From Warburgia ugandensis (taxonomy: Eukaryota; Streptophyta; Magnoliopsida; Canellales; Canellaceae), in contig CP141130.1 in assembly GCA_035236585.1 (NCBI GenBank), positions 31,631,501 to 31,695,500 on the forward strand: a stretch of 64,000 nucleotides of DNA, in the 5' to 3' direction. Below, piece by piece: positions 1-12,110 of this stretch; position 1 is the stretch's first letter, and each line of letters opens with the position of its first letter. The translations under genes were made by a program, and so were the position numbers. The notes under the pieces are model-generated. The model did no database searches, was not told the origin of the DNA, and saw only the letters and a list, made by a program, of their open reading frames with translations.

Positions 1-2960
1 ATCATCTAAACTTCAAACTTAGGTCCAAAGTCCTTTTTTCTTATTCTTCTGATTCTTTGATTTTCAAAAACATCAGTTAGTGAAGAATTTGTCCTCTTAT
101 ACTAGATGAATTTAGTTTACCTCATTTTGACTAAAATTTAAAGGAATCCTTATATTGGATGAAGGAATTACTTCTGCTTCATTTTGATTAGCATGAAAGG
201 AAATGAACTCTAGACCAAACTAACATTTACTACTTCCACGATAGTGTAGCCTATAGAGTAGCCAATGAATACACATTTGGTTCATAGGTATCCAAACATG
301 AAATCTTTGTACTAGGTAAAATGACATGACGCCACACTTTCGAGTAGTTAAGATTAGGTTTTCTTTCTCTCCACAATTAATATGGAGTGGTTTCATGTCT
401 TCTTTCTAGAACTCTATTTAGAATGTGGCAAGAAGAAAATAGAGCTTCAACCAAAAACCCTTCGACAGTCCAAAACTAGTAAGCATGTAATTCCCCATTT
501 CGATAAGTATTCTATTCTTTCTTATGGCAACTATATTCTATTGAGGTGTATATATAGCACTATTTTTGGAGCAATACGAGCTTCATGACAAAATAGTAAA
601 AAATTATTAGATATATATTCTCCACCCTAATCAAACCTTAAAGTCTTAATCTTGATGTGGTGAATGTTCACAACATCAACTTTGTAAGCCTTAAAGTATG
701 AAATGCTTCATCTGTACTATGAAGAAGGAAAACATATGCATAACTCGAGTAGTCACTAATGAAGGTTATGAAGTATTCTTTCATAGAATGGATGATTCTC
801 TTTCAACTGACTTGAAAGCTTTACAGTTGATCTTGCACTTGCTATACACTTTGTCTTCATTTTTATTTAAGTTCTCACTCTTACAAATATGTCCAAGTCT
901 ACTATGCCACACATGAAAAGAATCACTCACAATATAAGAAAGTTTTAGAATTTCATTAACAGTGTTCAACTTAAACAAGCAATAACTGAGCGTGCCTTCC
1001 CCACAAACATCCCATTCTTAGAAATAATAATTTTTTTGAATTCAACTACCATTTAGAAGCCATGTTTTTTGAGAGCATATCTAGAGATCAAGTACTTATT
1101 GATGTTAAGAACATACAACACATTCATTAGAGTTTAAGAGCTTTCTAGAAGTGAATTTTAGGCCTATCTTGCCCTGCCAACTACTTCAACCATAGAAAAA
1201 TTTCCCATCAATACCTTAAAATAAAGCTCCACTATTCTATAAGTTTTGAACAAGTTACAATTACTAATCATGTCCCAAGTTGCTCGTGTCAAACCACTAG
1301 TCCATATCATTAGAAATAACATGAACTTCAGAAGTAAGGTAGGTAAATGAATGGGATTTATCATCCTTTTCAATCTTCTTGTCAATATAAAATTTTTATA
1401 TTTGCTGATCGTAGTGGTATGCCTTTTATTTCTACAAGCATAGTAGAAAAAATGTAGATCTTTTATATTTCCTGGCTTGACTTCTAGATTAGTTCCCACA
1501 GTTTCTAGATTTCCTGAAAAAAATTTCCTTTAGGACCATGAGTCTAACTGTTGAACTTCTTGTAAAAGAAGCATCTTTTCCTTTTCTCTTCCATTGCATG
1601 ACCCTTGTCAAAAGGCTCTTTTGAAGCAAGCTTACTACTTGGTTGTCATCCTTAATATGCAGACAATGGAGTAGTTGATTATACTACATCTTTCCATTCT
1701 TATGTAGAAGTCTCATGTGAATATCATTTTAGGAAGGTGGAAGCTTTGAAGTAATTGCACTAATGTGAAATTTATAATGAATTGGATCTTCAAATGCATT
1801 GATTTCATTGGTGATGACCTAAAACTCCAGAACTTGAGGGATATTTGCTTGTTTATCTTCAAACTTGAATTCAAGATAGTTCGTAAGGATAGAGTTCTTC
1901 TCATCTTTGTCATCATCATCTATCCATTTATCAATCTCATTGAGTAGATTCACATTAGCTTTCTATGTAACTACTTCAATAATGTCAATAGAAGCCTTAA
2001 GTTCAACATACTTAGGGCATGTAAGTCAACTTTTGAGCCTTTAGATAAAAAGTAAGTTCTTGTTCTCATCTTATAAAATTTATGCTATCAAATTTTTAGA
2101 TTATAGGAATGTCGGGAATCATCATTTTTGAAGTTCAAGAAACTCATACATGCTAGGTTCACAAAATCCATGAAGGTATAAGTATCTTTAAATTGTTAAA
2201 AATAAAGAAGCCTTGCACAAGATCAATCTGATTAACCTTAGCCAAAGTCAAACATCCAAAATGTCGTTTTTGGAGATAATTGAAAAGAGATACTCTTTGG
2301 TCTATCTTTCTAAATTAAACTTTAGAACTAGAGATCTTCACATGTAGAAGATCCCTTAAAGGATGATGCCAAAATGGGAAAATGTTAAGAGTGTGATAGC
2401 TAATAGCGCAATGCACCTTACTAACAAACTTTAAAAGATAGATAGAGAGAATAGAATGATACACAAACTAACAAACTTTAAAGAGAGAAAGAATAATGAA
2501 TGTGTCAACTAGATACATTCTAGAAAGCTAGAAATTCGAGAACTCTAGGGAAAGAGAGAGAAGGTGTTGCAAGGAAAAATGGCGTGGGAGCCCCCTTTAT
2601 ATAGACCTAGGTGCTTGGGTACTAAGCAACCTAGGTTAGTCCCCAAGGCAATCCAAAAACCATCCTAGGTAAGTCCCCTTGGTAAAGCCCATTGAATTTC
2701 CTATTTTGACACCTCCTTTGTGGGTTCATATGGGCTAGACAGAGCCATCTCTATGGCAACAAACCAAATCTCACAATTGCCCACTTGGTTTTAAATAATT
2801 CCAACACTTAGTTATTTTAAATTGGAACAATTTCAACATTAATAAATTGTCCAACCATTAGAAATAAATTGAAGGATTGATTATGTAATGATTGGCTCCA
2901 TGGTTACAGCATCTTTAGATGTTGGTGTTATAACCTGTAGTAATCATGTAAGACTTTTTC
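1..2960 (-). mobile_element. Decayed Ty1/copia retrotransposon
   Basis: Minus-strand fragments appear in the order expected of a copia element read right to left. About 1500-2350 is gag-like and low in confidence. About 830-940 encodes WHSRLGHI, the signature of the GAG-pre-integrase domain (usually LWHRRLGH). About 380-600 is the integrase stretch that normally reads ERKNRTL. About 200-360 follows the integrase C-terminal pattern. Around 2560-2640 an A/G-rich leader followed by a ctttatatag box suggests LTR promoter sequence. The element is an old fossil with many breaks and no ends that can be fixed. The family call rests on the pre-integrase motif and the domain order. Confidence 0.45.
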
Positions 2961-4495
2961 CAAATGTCCATCAATCTTAAAAGGAAAAAGATCTAAAAGA
3001 ATACTTTATTTTCTCTTTCTCTTTTTTTGAACTGGTAAGTCACACATGCAATAGGTCTTTTATATATACACCCTTTTCATATGTATACTTGGGACACAAC
3101 TTTGAGTATACCACTTACATAGGAATCAAATTTAAAGTCTAGATTTCAGAGACAAAGTTAGTTCAACTGTAAATAAAGAAAATGAAAGGTGGGATGAGCA
3201 TAAAATCCAACAATGGGGATATTTTATTAAAGAAACCATCATGAATATCCCTATTATGAACACAAGTGATGATGATACTTTAGTTTGGGTTAACAAAATG
3301 GTTAAAAACAATTCATAGTGAAATCACCATATAAACAAATGATCTAGTATAATCATGACTATAATGATGTTCAATGGATGAAAATATGAAATTTAATGTG
3401 TCAATCAAAAGTGAAATTCTTTCCATGTCTTCTCATGCATATAGAATCCTGTCTTACAAGGTTACATGCTAATACCTAGATGAGGGATAAATCTATATTA
3501 GGTTCATGTTTAACCAAGATTAGAAAGAAAAATTTTCCTTGCAATATGGGAATGTGAAAAGTAAGGAAGTTTTGACAAAAGGCGTATGAGGAAATTGAAA
3601 TTCCTTAGGAGAACTTCTATGATATTAGTCAATTCCTAAAGGCATGGTTGAGTGTAAGGCTTAGTTAATGAAGAGTAGACTTTATAAACACAATTGCTAT
3701 AGTATATCTAGCATTGATTCTCTAGAATAACAGAAATGAAATTGTACATAATAATAATAATAAAACATAATAAAATGTCAATAACAATGAAATGGAAAGT
3801 TGTTGTTATGGTTGTGGAAAATACTAACCAAATTTGTGCAAGATACAAAGAAAAAGATATAAGACTTTTATCAAAGATGGGAAACATAATGAAATCTTCA
3901 CAAAGAAAAAGAAATCACAAATTGTAAAACGGAAACCACAATATGACAAGATGGTTAAATTAAACTTTGATGGAAAAACAAAAGGAAACCTAACACAAAT
4001 AGGAGCTGAGTCATATAACACAGAAATAGAAAATTCATATCAATTTATTTAGTGTATCTAAAAGGAGAAATGAATAACAAAGTGAAAAAGGATGGAGCTA
4101 TATCATGGTTTCCTTCTAGCAACTAACATTAACATAAATGCCTCAAAGGTTGAAGGTAATCTTTCATGTCATAACTATGCTATGCAAAATATCAAGAAAG
4201 ACTAGTCTCGGCATTAAGAATAAGTAAATAAAATGGATGAACAATTGAGAAAGTTGAGGATAAATTTAAAAACCTTAATAAATAGCTTCTAGAAGATTCA
4301 AGTCTCACATGCTGAAATAAAGTGGGATTTACTAATAAGTCAAGCTATTACAATACTCAATCTAAGGCATGGACTATGGGCCGTAAGTGTCCACTATTAG
4401 TGTTCTCTCCATTATGTCAAATCCAAGCATCTAATAATTTAACTAAGTGATCATAATTGATGATGATGTTTTTTCATATGAAACAAAGGACCAAG
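2961..4495. other. AT-rich stretch with no recognisable gene
   Basis: No reading frame here resembles a known domain and no terminal repeats were found. A short AAT-type microsatellite lies near 3748-3765. The stretch could be old LTR sequence, but nothing visible supports an assignment. Confidence 0.5.
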
Positions 4496-5920
4496 AAAAT
4501 CATCATCATGAACACCATATCTCGATTAGGGGTTGATCAAATGAATCTTTTTCCTCCATTCTCCTCTATCAAGTTTCATGGCTTCATTTAGTCCTAAAAT
4601 TTATAAATATTTTCTCACCACTTTTGTCCATGTTCTTTTGAGCCTTCCCCTTGTCCTTTTGGAACCTTTGACTTGGATCACTCCTAACTATGCCATTTTC
4701 AGTCTTTGTTGGACTCATCTAAACCATATAAGTCTAATCTCCCTTATCTTGCTACCTATTTTTTTTCTGCTAAGTTTTCTCTAATGTTTGCATTTCTAAT
4801 TCTATCCTTTTCTGTCTTCACTCATCCATCTCAACATCCGTATTTCAATGACGCTCATCCTATGTACATGTTGTTCCTTATTTGGCTAGCACTCTAATCC
4901 ATAGAGCATGGCCAGCCTTACAACCATCCTATGGATTTTTCCTCTCAATTTGAGAGGCACCAGCTGATCACACAAAACTTTAGAGGTGCAACTCCATTTG
5001 TTCCAACCTGCTTGGATTATCTAGGTAACATCCATTTCAATCTCTCTACTCTCATGAATTTTAGTCCCAAGTGTCAGAAGTGTTCTAGGAGACTTCTTGG
5101 TTATCAATCTTTACTAGTGCTCCATTCCTTACTAAAATTGCATTCCATACACTCTATCTTAGTTTGTCTATTTTAAATCCTTTAGATTCTAATGCATCTC
5201 TCATAACTCTAGCTTTGTGTTTACACCTTCCCTTGTCTTATCAGTCAAAATTATATCATCTACAAATAACATGCACCATGGAATGTCCTAATGTAGATGT
5301 TTTGTTAACTCAATCATAACCAACATGGAAAGATATAGGCTTAATACCAATCCTTGGTGCCATCCTATAGTGATAAGAAAATCATCGGTCTTTGAGCTAG
5401 TGATCCTAATGTTTATAATCCCTTCCTCATACATATCTTTAATTATATCTATATACCCTCATGAAACCCCTTTCTTGCCCAACACCCACCATATTAAATC
5501 TCTAGAGACCCTATCATAAGTTTTTTCTAAGTCAATAAAGACCATTTGGAGGTTCTTCCTCCTCTCTATATGTTTCTCTATCAATTATCTAAGTTGAAAA
5601 ATATCTCTTGTCGTAGCCTCTTCTCAATCACTCTATCCAAAAGTTTCATAGTATGGCTCATAAGTTTGATCCCTCAGTAATTAGTGCAACTTTTATGTCT
5701 ACTTTATTCTTATAAGTTAGTACAATAGATCTCTTCCTTCATTCATCTAGAATTTTTTTTCTATTTTAAAATCTTGTTAAATAACTTTATCAACCAAACT
5801 ACTCTAGTATCTCCCCCATACTTTCAAATATTTATTTGTAGACCACCATGCCCCATGACCTTTCTTGATTTCATCTTTTTCAAGGCCTCTTTTACTTCAA
5901 AGCTCTAGAATGTAACAAAT
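4496..5920 (-). mobile_element. RTE-type LINE, 5'-truncated copy
   Basis: This is a minus-strand copy of the 3' part of the LINE family seen whole at 43565-47060. Its 3' tail is a short ATG/GAT repeat at 4497-4510, next to the family 3' end (the complement of gacccctaattggg). Moving right it carries the C-terminal segment equivalent to IREIGLRWFGHIQR and RGRPKRTW, then the reverse-transcriptase core, and stops near 5915 at the EVKEALKKMKSGK segment. Loss of the 5' end is the normal outcome of target-primed reverse transcription. The ORF is broken by many stops and shifts, so the copy is inactive and clearly older than the one at 43.6 kb. Confidence 0.8.
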
Positions 5921-6394
5921 AATAAAGTCTTTTTTATATGCTTCACACTACCATCCACAATGTAACTAAGTTAATGCAATTCTAATCTAGGAATTGGTAA
6001 CAAAGTTAGAATAGCTCACAGTGGGGTCCTAGAAATAGTCTTCTTGTACAAGGGTGGGTCCATGTACATGTCACCTCCTCTTCCAAGTTAAGATGGCTCA
6101 CCCTTGACCTATATTATTACAACCCTTTTTAAATTTAAATGAATTGTGTTATTAATAAAATTACAAAATTGGCCTCACTAATACTCACTCAAATAATAAA
6201 AATAAAATAAAAAAATCAACTATCCTAAGTCTTACTCAAGTCCTTCTCCAAATTCCTACACAAATAAAAAGAAAATGAGTATCAAGGATCATTAGGAATA
6301 AGAATTATGCAAGAATGTAACTATTCTATCTGTAGTCTTAAAGACTACGACTAGTGGTAAAGTATTTTAACCTAGATTTAATTCAACTTTCATT
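5921..6394. other. Unassigned interval
   Basis: No domain or repeat was recognised. It lies left of a primer-site-like sequence and may be internal sequence of the LTR element on its right, but nothing in it confirms that. Confidence 0.3.
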
Positions 6395-7162
6395 GCGTCT
6401 CTAGCAGCGACCCCAAAAAGTTGATGTGAATTTAATTATATCATAAGTGCATGGGTCTATTATAGAATAGACTAGTAAATATGGGTCAAACCCACAGAGC
6501 ATGTATAATTAATGAATTCAATTAAAGTTGAAGTTATTTTACTTTAACCTAGCCAACAATTAAGAAAAGCAATTAAGTTTAAGAACTAAACTAAAATAAA
6601 GTAAGTAAATAAGACAAGGAAAGTAAAGAATAAAATGATTTTCATTAATTGAAATTGATTACAATGAACTTTAATACATAAAGTTAAGTAAAGAACAAAT
6701 TAAAGAAAATAAAGAAAATCCCCCTTGAAGTGTTCAATGTGGGATTCCTTAGCTATGTCATTCAACAAGTATCTTTACTAGTCCACTTCTTTTTTTCAGG
6801 CTTCAATTCCACTTTACGACTTTTCTTTGTTGTGTCACTCAACAAGAGCTTATACACTTCTTTTCAACCCAAAGTACACTAATTCAAAGTCAATCAAGCA
6901 TCATCTATAGGACTTCATTTACTTATTTAGGAACATCAAGTGTAGTCGACAAGTAAAGAGGGAAATCACCCTAACATGCCACTCACCATAATAAACCTTA
7001 AATCATACTTTAGGAATGAGAGAATCCTTGGTTTCCATGGAAAGAGGCACAAGGTTTTCTTCCTTTCCTTATTGTTCTCAAAACCCAACGAAAGGAAGGT
7101 GGTGAAGGTAAATATAATGGAGGGGGAGTGTATGTATAAGGCCAAGGAGGGAAGTGTGTATA
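6395..7162 (-). repeat. LTR remnant with tRNA-primer-like site (Athila/Tat-like?)
   Basis: On the minus strand 6395-6423 reads tttttggggtcgctgctaga, close to the tttttggcgccgttgccggg primer region typical of plant Athila/Tat gypsy elements. Immediately right of it begins an LTR-like sequence (tgatgtgaattta) with the 'aagtgcatgggtc...cccacagagca' motif; a related motif occurs at 62.45 kb. The element would therefore read right to left with its 5' LTR here. LARD-1 is inserted at 7162, and the sequence appears to resume at 15554-15997. The lineage is a guess from the primer site. Confidence 0.35.
7158..7162. repeat. Target-site duplication of LARD-1, left (gtata)
   Basis: gtata lies directly before the LTR terminus tgtaatgacccc and is repeated at 15549-15553 directly after the other terminus. 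Confidence 0.8.
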
Positions 7163-8844
7163 TGTAATGACCCCAATTTTTGTAATATTAAAATCCCATG
7201 TTAGCAATGAAAAGTTCAGTTTTTGAAGATAAGGGCATTTTGGTCATTTCACTATTTACCTTGACTGAACCTAGAAATTTGGTCCTAAAAATGGTACCAT
7301 TAGGTGCGTCTCAGAAAAAGGAATCCAACAAGACCAAAATCACCCAAAACGGAGTTAAAATGAGCAAGTTATGGCCCTTTGAAGTTCAGGGGCAAAAATG
7401 TAATTTTACAAAAAACGGATTTAGCCTGCAAAACACAGGGGCCCGTTTTGATACAAGCACCCTTCATCTTCAACCTCCTAGAGGGTTCTAGAACGGCGGT
7501 GATTGGAGGAGAAATCACCGCCATTCAAGGCTGGTGAGAGCCCCCTCCAGAACCCTCTTATAGCTCTAGAAATAGAGCTCTTGGGCACCTCTAATGGCAG
7601 CCCAAAAGCTTGAAGAAAACCTGTTGTGGAGTAAACTAGAGGGGAAACAAGGAGAAAAACCCAGCAACGAGCCAAGTATGCCCAAGATCCCTCAAAACCC
7701 ATCTTCACAGTAGTCCTAGGATTAGTTTCCCTTAGTTTTTGCATGAAAAATCATGCAAAATAGAGCCCTGGAGAGGCACCAAGGACCCAGGGACATTCCC
7801 TGGGCCGCACTGGTTCGACAGGGTCGAACCAGGGTATCCTGAGGATGCCCCGGTCCCCCAAACGAACGAAACGTCCCATAGGGATGAGACACGTCAACCG
7901 TGTCTGAAAAAAACCAAACGGGCGCGTCCATGGACACGCCCGCAAAAAGGAAAAACGGGCAGAAAACCTGGCACGTCTGCAGATGCGCCTGCTGAGGTAC
8001 ACACCGCAGATGTGCAGCGCGCTAGTGATACGGGGTTTTTCGCTCCTTAAGAAAAGGCGGGCGCATGCCGCTGACGCGCAGCGCCCTAGCATTCCGCCTT
8101 TTCACCCTTAAGACCCTTATGTACGTGTGACACTAAAATGCTTATAACTTGAGATCTAAAGCTCCGATTGAGGCACCGCAAAAGGTGTTGTGTCCGTGTC
8201 GACGATACGGACACACCCAAACTATAAAATCCCTGATCAAGGCCCAATCAAAGGGGAGTATGACCCTTAGAATAGGATAGTGGCGCGTGGCCGCTAGACC
8301 TTTGGAAAACTAATGATACCAAGGCTCAATTAGGACCTTAGGATACCCATAGGCATAGGGATGGACCCTTAATGCCTAAGTAATAATACCAATCACTCTA
8401 AAACCTATAAAAGATAGGCCAAACTAACCTTGATTCCCCAAACCATGTTTAGGAGCATACAAAGACAAAGGGGTTAGCGCGACCTAGCCAGGTAAGTGCT
8501 CTATCACTACTAGATTCTTTTAAAAGAACTACTATTGTTTTAAGAACACATGTTTTAAGTATATGACTTGTTTAGCATGACTTAATTCAGCATGCATGTG
8601 ATAAATGCTTTATGCATAGACATGTTTTGTAAATAATTGCATATACATTATGCATAGATATGTTTTGCAAACTATTGCATACATTGCATGATTTGTGAGC
8701 ATTCAGTTCTTGCAAAAATTGCATGTCCTTGAGGGTTACCAAAATACGTTGGAGTGCCGAGGGCTAGGCAGTTGTGAGGAACCCAAAGAGGACAGGTTTT
8801 GAAAAAGAGATTTTTCGCTTGTTTGATCTTATGTGATTTGGGCT

Positions 8845-8849
8845 AGTAA
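8845..8849. repeat. Target-site duplication of solo LTR, left (agtaa)
   Basis: agtaa before tgtgacgaccc, repeated at 11541-11545 after cattaca. Confidence 0.85.
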
Positions 8850-9235
8850 TGTGACGACCCAGGTTTTCTCATGCATTTTTAAATGCAATATCTAATTCGT
8901 AAGGCGAGATGCATCCCTATTTGAAAACCATTTTATAAAAACCATGCAATGCAGTGGAAAATATTTTGTTTTAAACTTATTTTGAAATCCCCGAGTGTCA
9001 TTTGCTAACCAAAGTAGTTTTTGAAAAACTTTAAAAATCATAAGTGTTTTTCCCAGGTCTATCCAGTCACAGAACATAGTCCAACTGTAAATAAATACAA
9101 ATACATATCCAAAGGGTAGAGAGTTTACTTACATGTATAATTGTCTCCTATTTGATTCACTTGCTCGTAGCACTAATCTCCTGAGACGTCTTCTATTTGT
9201 GAGTGGAACTATCCTGAAAAATTTTAAGGATAAGG

Positions 9236-9254
9236 TGAGTATATACTATACTCA
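9236..9254 (-). other. Conserved LTR-leader hairpin (solo LTR)
   Basis: Perfect 8-bp arms TGAGTATA/TATACTCA around a 3-nt loop. It matches the hairpins at 12092, 15136, 16460, 48388 and 53917. Confidence 0.6.
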
Positions 9255-10439
9255 GTAGGAGTCTATCACTACTAGGTTTGCAATGCATGCTTGTTTAAAA
9301 TCATGTGCTCTTAAAAACATATGCATGTTCGAACAATCATGTTCAATATCAATATTAAAAACCACTGTCAAACTAGAATACTGACAACTTAAAGAATAGC
9401 ATAATCCAAGTCGAAAGTATCATATATCATAAACATAATGATATGCATCAGATGCTCAACTGAATCCAACTCATGGATATCTGGTATGGTCGACCAACCT
9501 CATGTCATGCCATATGCAATGCAAATAAATCCTCAAACCATAGGGTCCAACTATGCCCACGACCTCACCGCCGTGTGGTCCCCGGGTACCTAGGGACACA
9601 AGATCATATACCTCCACGGGGCATATGACACTTCTTCGTCATAAATCATGCAATTTATGCAATCGGTTGCAAAACATGCATGCAATGCCTAAAATCTGCT
9701 CATGCTAGTATTGCATTCAAAGTCATAACCCCACCTAGAAGCCTAACAGCCTAGAAGCCTTGTCAGCTCTCTCTGGCCCGCCCTCATCAGCCAAGGCCAC
9801 ACTTATCATGCAATCTATGCATGTAGCACATGTCTTAGCAATATATGCGCAATATATTTTTCAAAACCTGTCCTCTTTGGGTTCCTCACAACTGCCTACC
9901 CAGTGTCTTTTGGGCACTCCAGCGTCTTTTGGTAACCCTCAAGGACATGTTTTTTTTCAAGAACTCAATGCTCACAAATCATGCAATATATGCATTTGTT
10001 TGCAAAACATATCTATGCATAATGTATATGCAATTATTTGCAAAACATATCTATGCATAAAGCATTTATCATATATACATTGAATTAAGTCATGCTAAAT
10101 AAGTCATATACTTATACTTAAAACATGCATTCTCAAAACAATCATGGCTCTTTTAAAAAGTCTAGTAGCGATAGAGCACCTTCCTCAAAGTCTCTTGGAG
10201 TCGTGTCCTTTATCACTTCAACCCATCCCTAGGTCTCATTTATAAACTCCTGAGTTTGAATGGATACAAGGAGTCCTTATTAATTTCAATCCATTTAGTC
10301 ATTAGATCGCTAGCTCTGCCTATTGGGTCCAAGGTCCTTGCCTAATCCATTGTCAAGCTAGATCCTATGATGTGGATCTACTATTCCTGGGTTAACTCTG
10401 TAAATTGTCTTGTAACCCTAATTTTTTTAAAGTCTTATT

Positions 10440-10810
10440 GGGTCCGCATGTCCCAGTTCCCAGGACACCCGTGTAACCTGGTTGAACAGCGACCGCCTCA
10501 CGTGTATGCGCCCCCAAAGGCCATGCCAGGGACCGCGTTTTGCACGCACACGTGCATGCTCAAGTGACGCGCTATAACGCGCATCATCGCACAGACGCAC
10601 CTTGTAGCATGGCGCGTCTCAGCTCCCAGGGCACCCCGTGCACCTTGGTCGAGCCAGGACCCGTGCCCCATGTAGCACACACACCCGAAGGCCGTACCTA
10701 GGATAGTGTACACACTGTCGTATGCCCGGGGCCCACCCCTGGGACCCTGTCCCAGGCGCACATGGAGCAAGGCATCCCTGGGACGCCTGGCTCGTGCAAG
10801 GTCGTCTGAG
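10440..10810 (-). repeat. GC-rich island with duplicated module in solo LTR
   Basis: A GC-rich block in AT-rich surroundings, built from two diverged copies of a module of about 170 bp. Both contain 'cag(c/t)tcccagg(g/a)cac', 'ctggt(t/c)ga' and 'aaggcc'. The same block is in the LTRs at 17640, 49580 and 55130. Long reading frames here on both strands follow from the GC content and are not genes. Confidence 0.6.
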
Positions 10811-11195
10811 CCAGTTTGGGGACGTTTTCCGGCCTAGAAATCTGGCTGGAAAACGTCTGAGAACGCTAGATCCAGCATGGATCTAGCCTGAAAGGGGAAG
10901 AACCAAGAGAGAGAGAGAGAAGAACAGGCTTACCTGGGTAGCTTGCGGATGCCCATCGCCGGTGGTGGAACCCCATTTCCGTCTGAAACCCCATCTCGCC
11001 GGAATTCTTTGATGAAGGTGGAAACCCTATTGCCAGTACTAGAAAGGAGAAAGGGGACATGGGAAATGGCAATGGCCGGCCTGACTTAGGCCTGGCCATT
11101 GCCGGAAAACACAGAGAGACGGGTTTCCAATTTTTGTCGAAAACCCTAGTCCAAAACTTGCCGGAAAATCATGTTTTTGAGAGGGGGAGATGGGG

Positions 11196-11205
11196 CTTTT
11201 TATAG
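11196..11205 (-). promoter_or_regulatory. LTR TATA box (ctataaaaag)
   Basis: CTATAAAAAG on the minus strand, followed by a GC-rich stretch, about 335 bp from the U3 end. The same box is at 50352 and 55887. Confidence 0.6.
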
Positions 11206-11321
11206 CCCTGCTATGGCAGTGCTGCCAATGGTGGTGCCACCCTTAGCGGTGGTAGATCCCTCTGGAAAAATCGAGATTTGAGGGTTTCTAGAAAAATATG
11301 GGGAGGAAGACGACAAGGGGT

Positions 11322-11338
11322 GCCGTTATCAAAACGGC
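11322..11338 (-). promoter_or_regulatory. U3 inverted repeat GCCGTT-TTGAT-AACGGC
   Basis: A perfect 6-bp inverted repeat with a 5-nt centre, 116 bp upstream of the TATA box, shared with the other LTR families here. Confidence 0.5.
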
Positions 11339-11540
11339 CCCCTGCGTTTTTCGTCTTTTTCATTTTTCTGTTTAAATTCCAGAAATACTCCTATCTTTAA
11401 ACGGCCGTAACTTCTTCATACGAACTCCGTTTTGGGTGATTTTTGAGGCGTTGGATTCCATTTTTCGAGTAGAATCTAATTCATGTCCTATAAAATGTCC
11501 AATTTTTGTTTAAAATACCATAAATTGCTCGGGCATTACA

Positions 11541-11545
11541 AGTAA
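11541..11545. repeat. Target-site duplication of solo LTR, right (agtaa)
   Basis: Pairs with 8845-8849. Confidence 0.85.
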
Positions 11546-12091
11546 GCTCGTGGGTGCTATGCCGAGGGGTCTGGGTTGGCCACCCAGCCTCTACCACTAT
11601 TAGGTGGATGGGTACCATGCCCAAAAAGAGGCAACGTCCCTACGTCGACTGCATGTGGTATAGGGGGCTACCACTGGTGTCACGGCACTAGGTCGACGTG
11701 TCATAGGCCCTGTGGAGGCTATGATCAAGTGTCCTCAGGTACCCGAGGACCACACGGCGAGGAGGTCGTGGGCATAGTTGGACCCTATGGTTTTTTGGAC
11801 TTATTTGCATTGCATATGGCATGATATGAGGTTGGTCGACCATACCATACTAGAGATCCATGAGTTGGATTCAATGAAGCATCTTATGCATATCATGATA
11901 TTATGATATATATATGCATATGATACTTTCGATTTTGGATTATGTGATCCTTTAAATCGTTAGTATTTTAGTTTGACAACAGATTTTATATCGATATTGA
12001 ACTTGAGTATTCAGACATGCACATGTTTTGAAAGAGCATATGATTTTAAAACATCTCATGCATTATAAAACTAGTAGTGATTGGCTCTTAC

Positions 12092-12110
12092 TGAGTATAG
12101 TATATACTCA
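12092..12110 (+). other. Conserved LTR-leader hairpin (LARD-1 5' LTR)
   Basis: TGAGTATA-GTA-TATACTCA, perfect 8-bp arms, 392 bp before the LTR end and just upstream of the predicted acceptor site. Confidence 0.6.

Larger units (their letters stand above)
8850..11540 (-). repeat. Solo LTR of the LARD family
   Basis: A complete 2691-bp LTR in minus orientation (plus-strand ends tgtgacgaccc...gggcattaca) with a perfect 5-bp duplication agtaa and no internal region. It is very similar over its length to both LARD-2 LTRs. A solo LTR is the usual product of recombination between the two LTRs of one element. It is inserted inside the 5' LTR of LARD-1 and is therefore younger than LARD-1. Confidence 0.88.
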
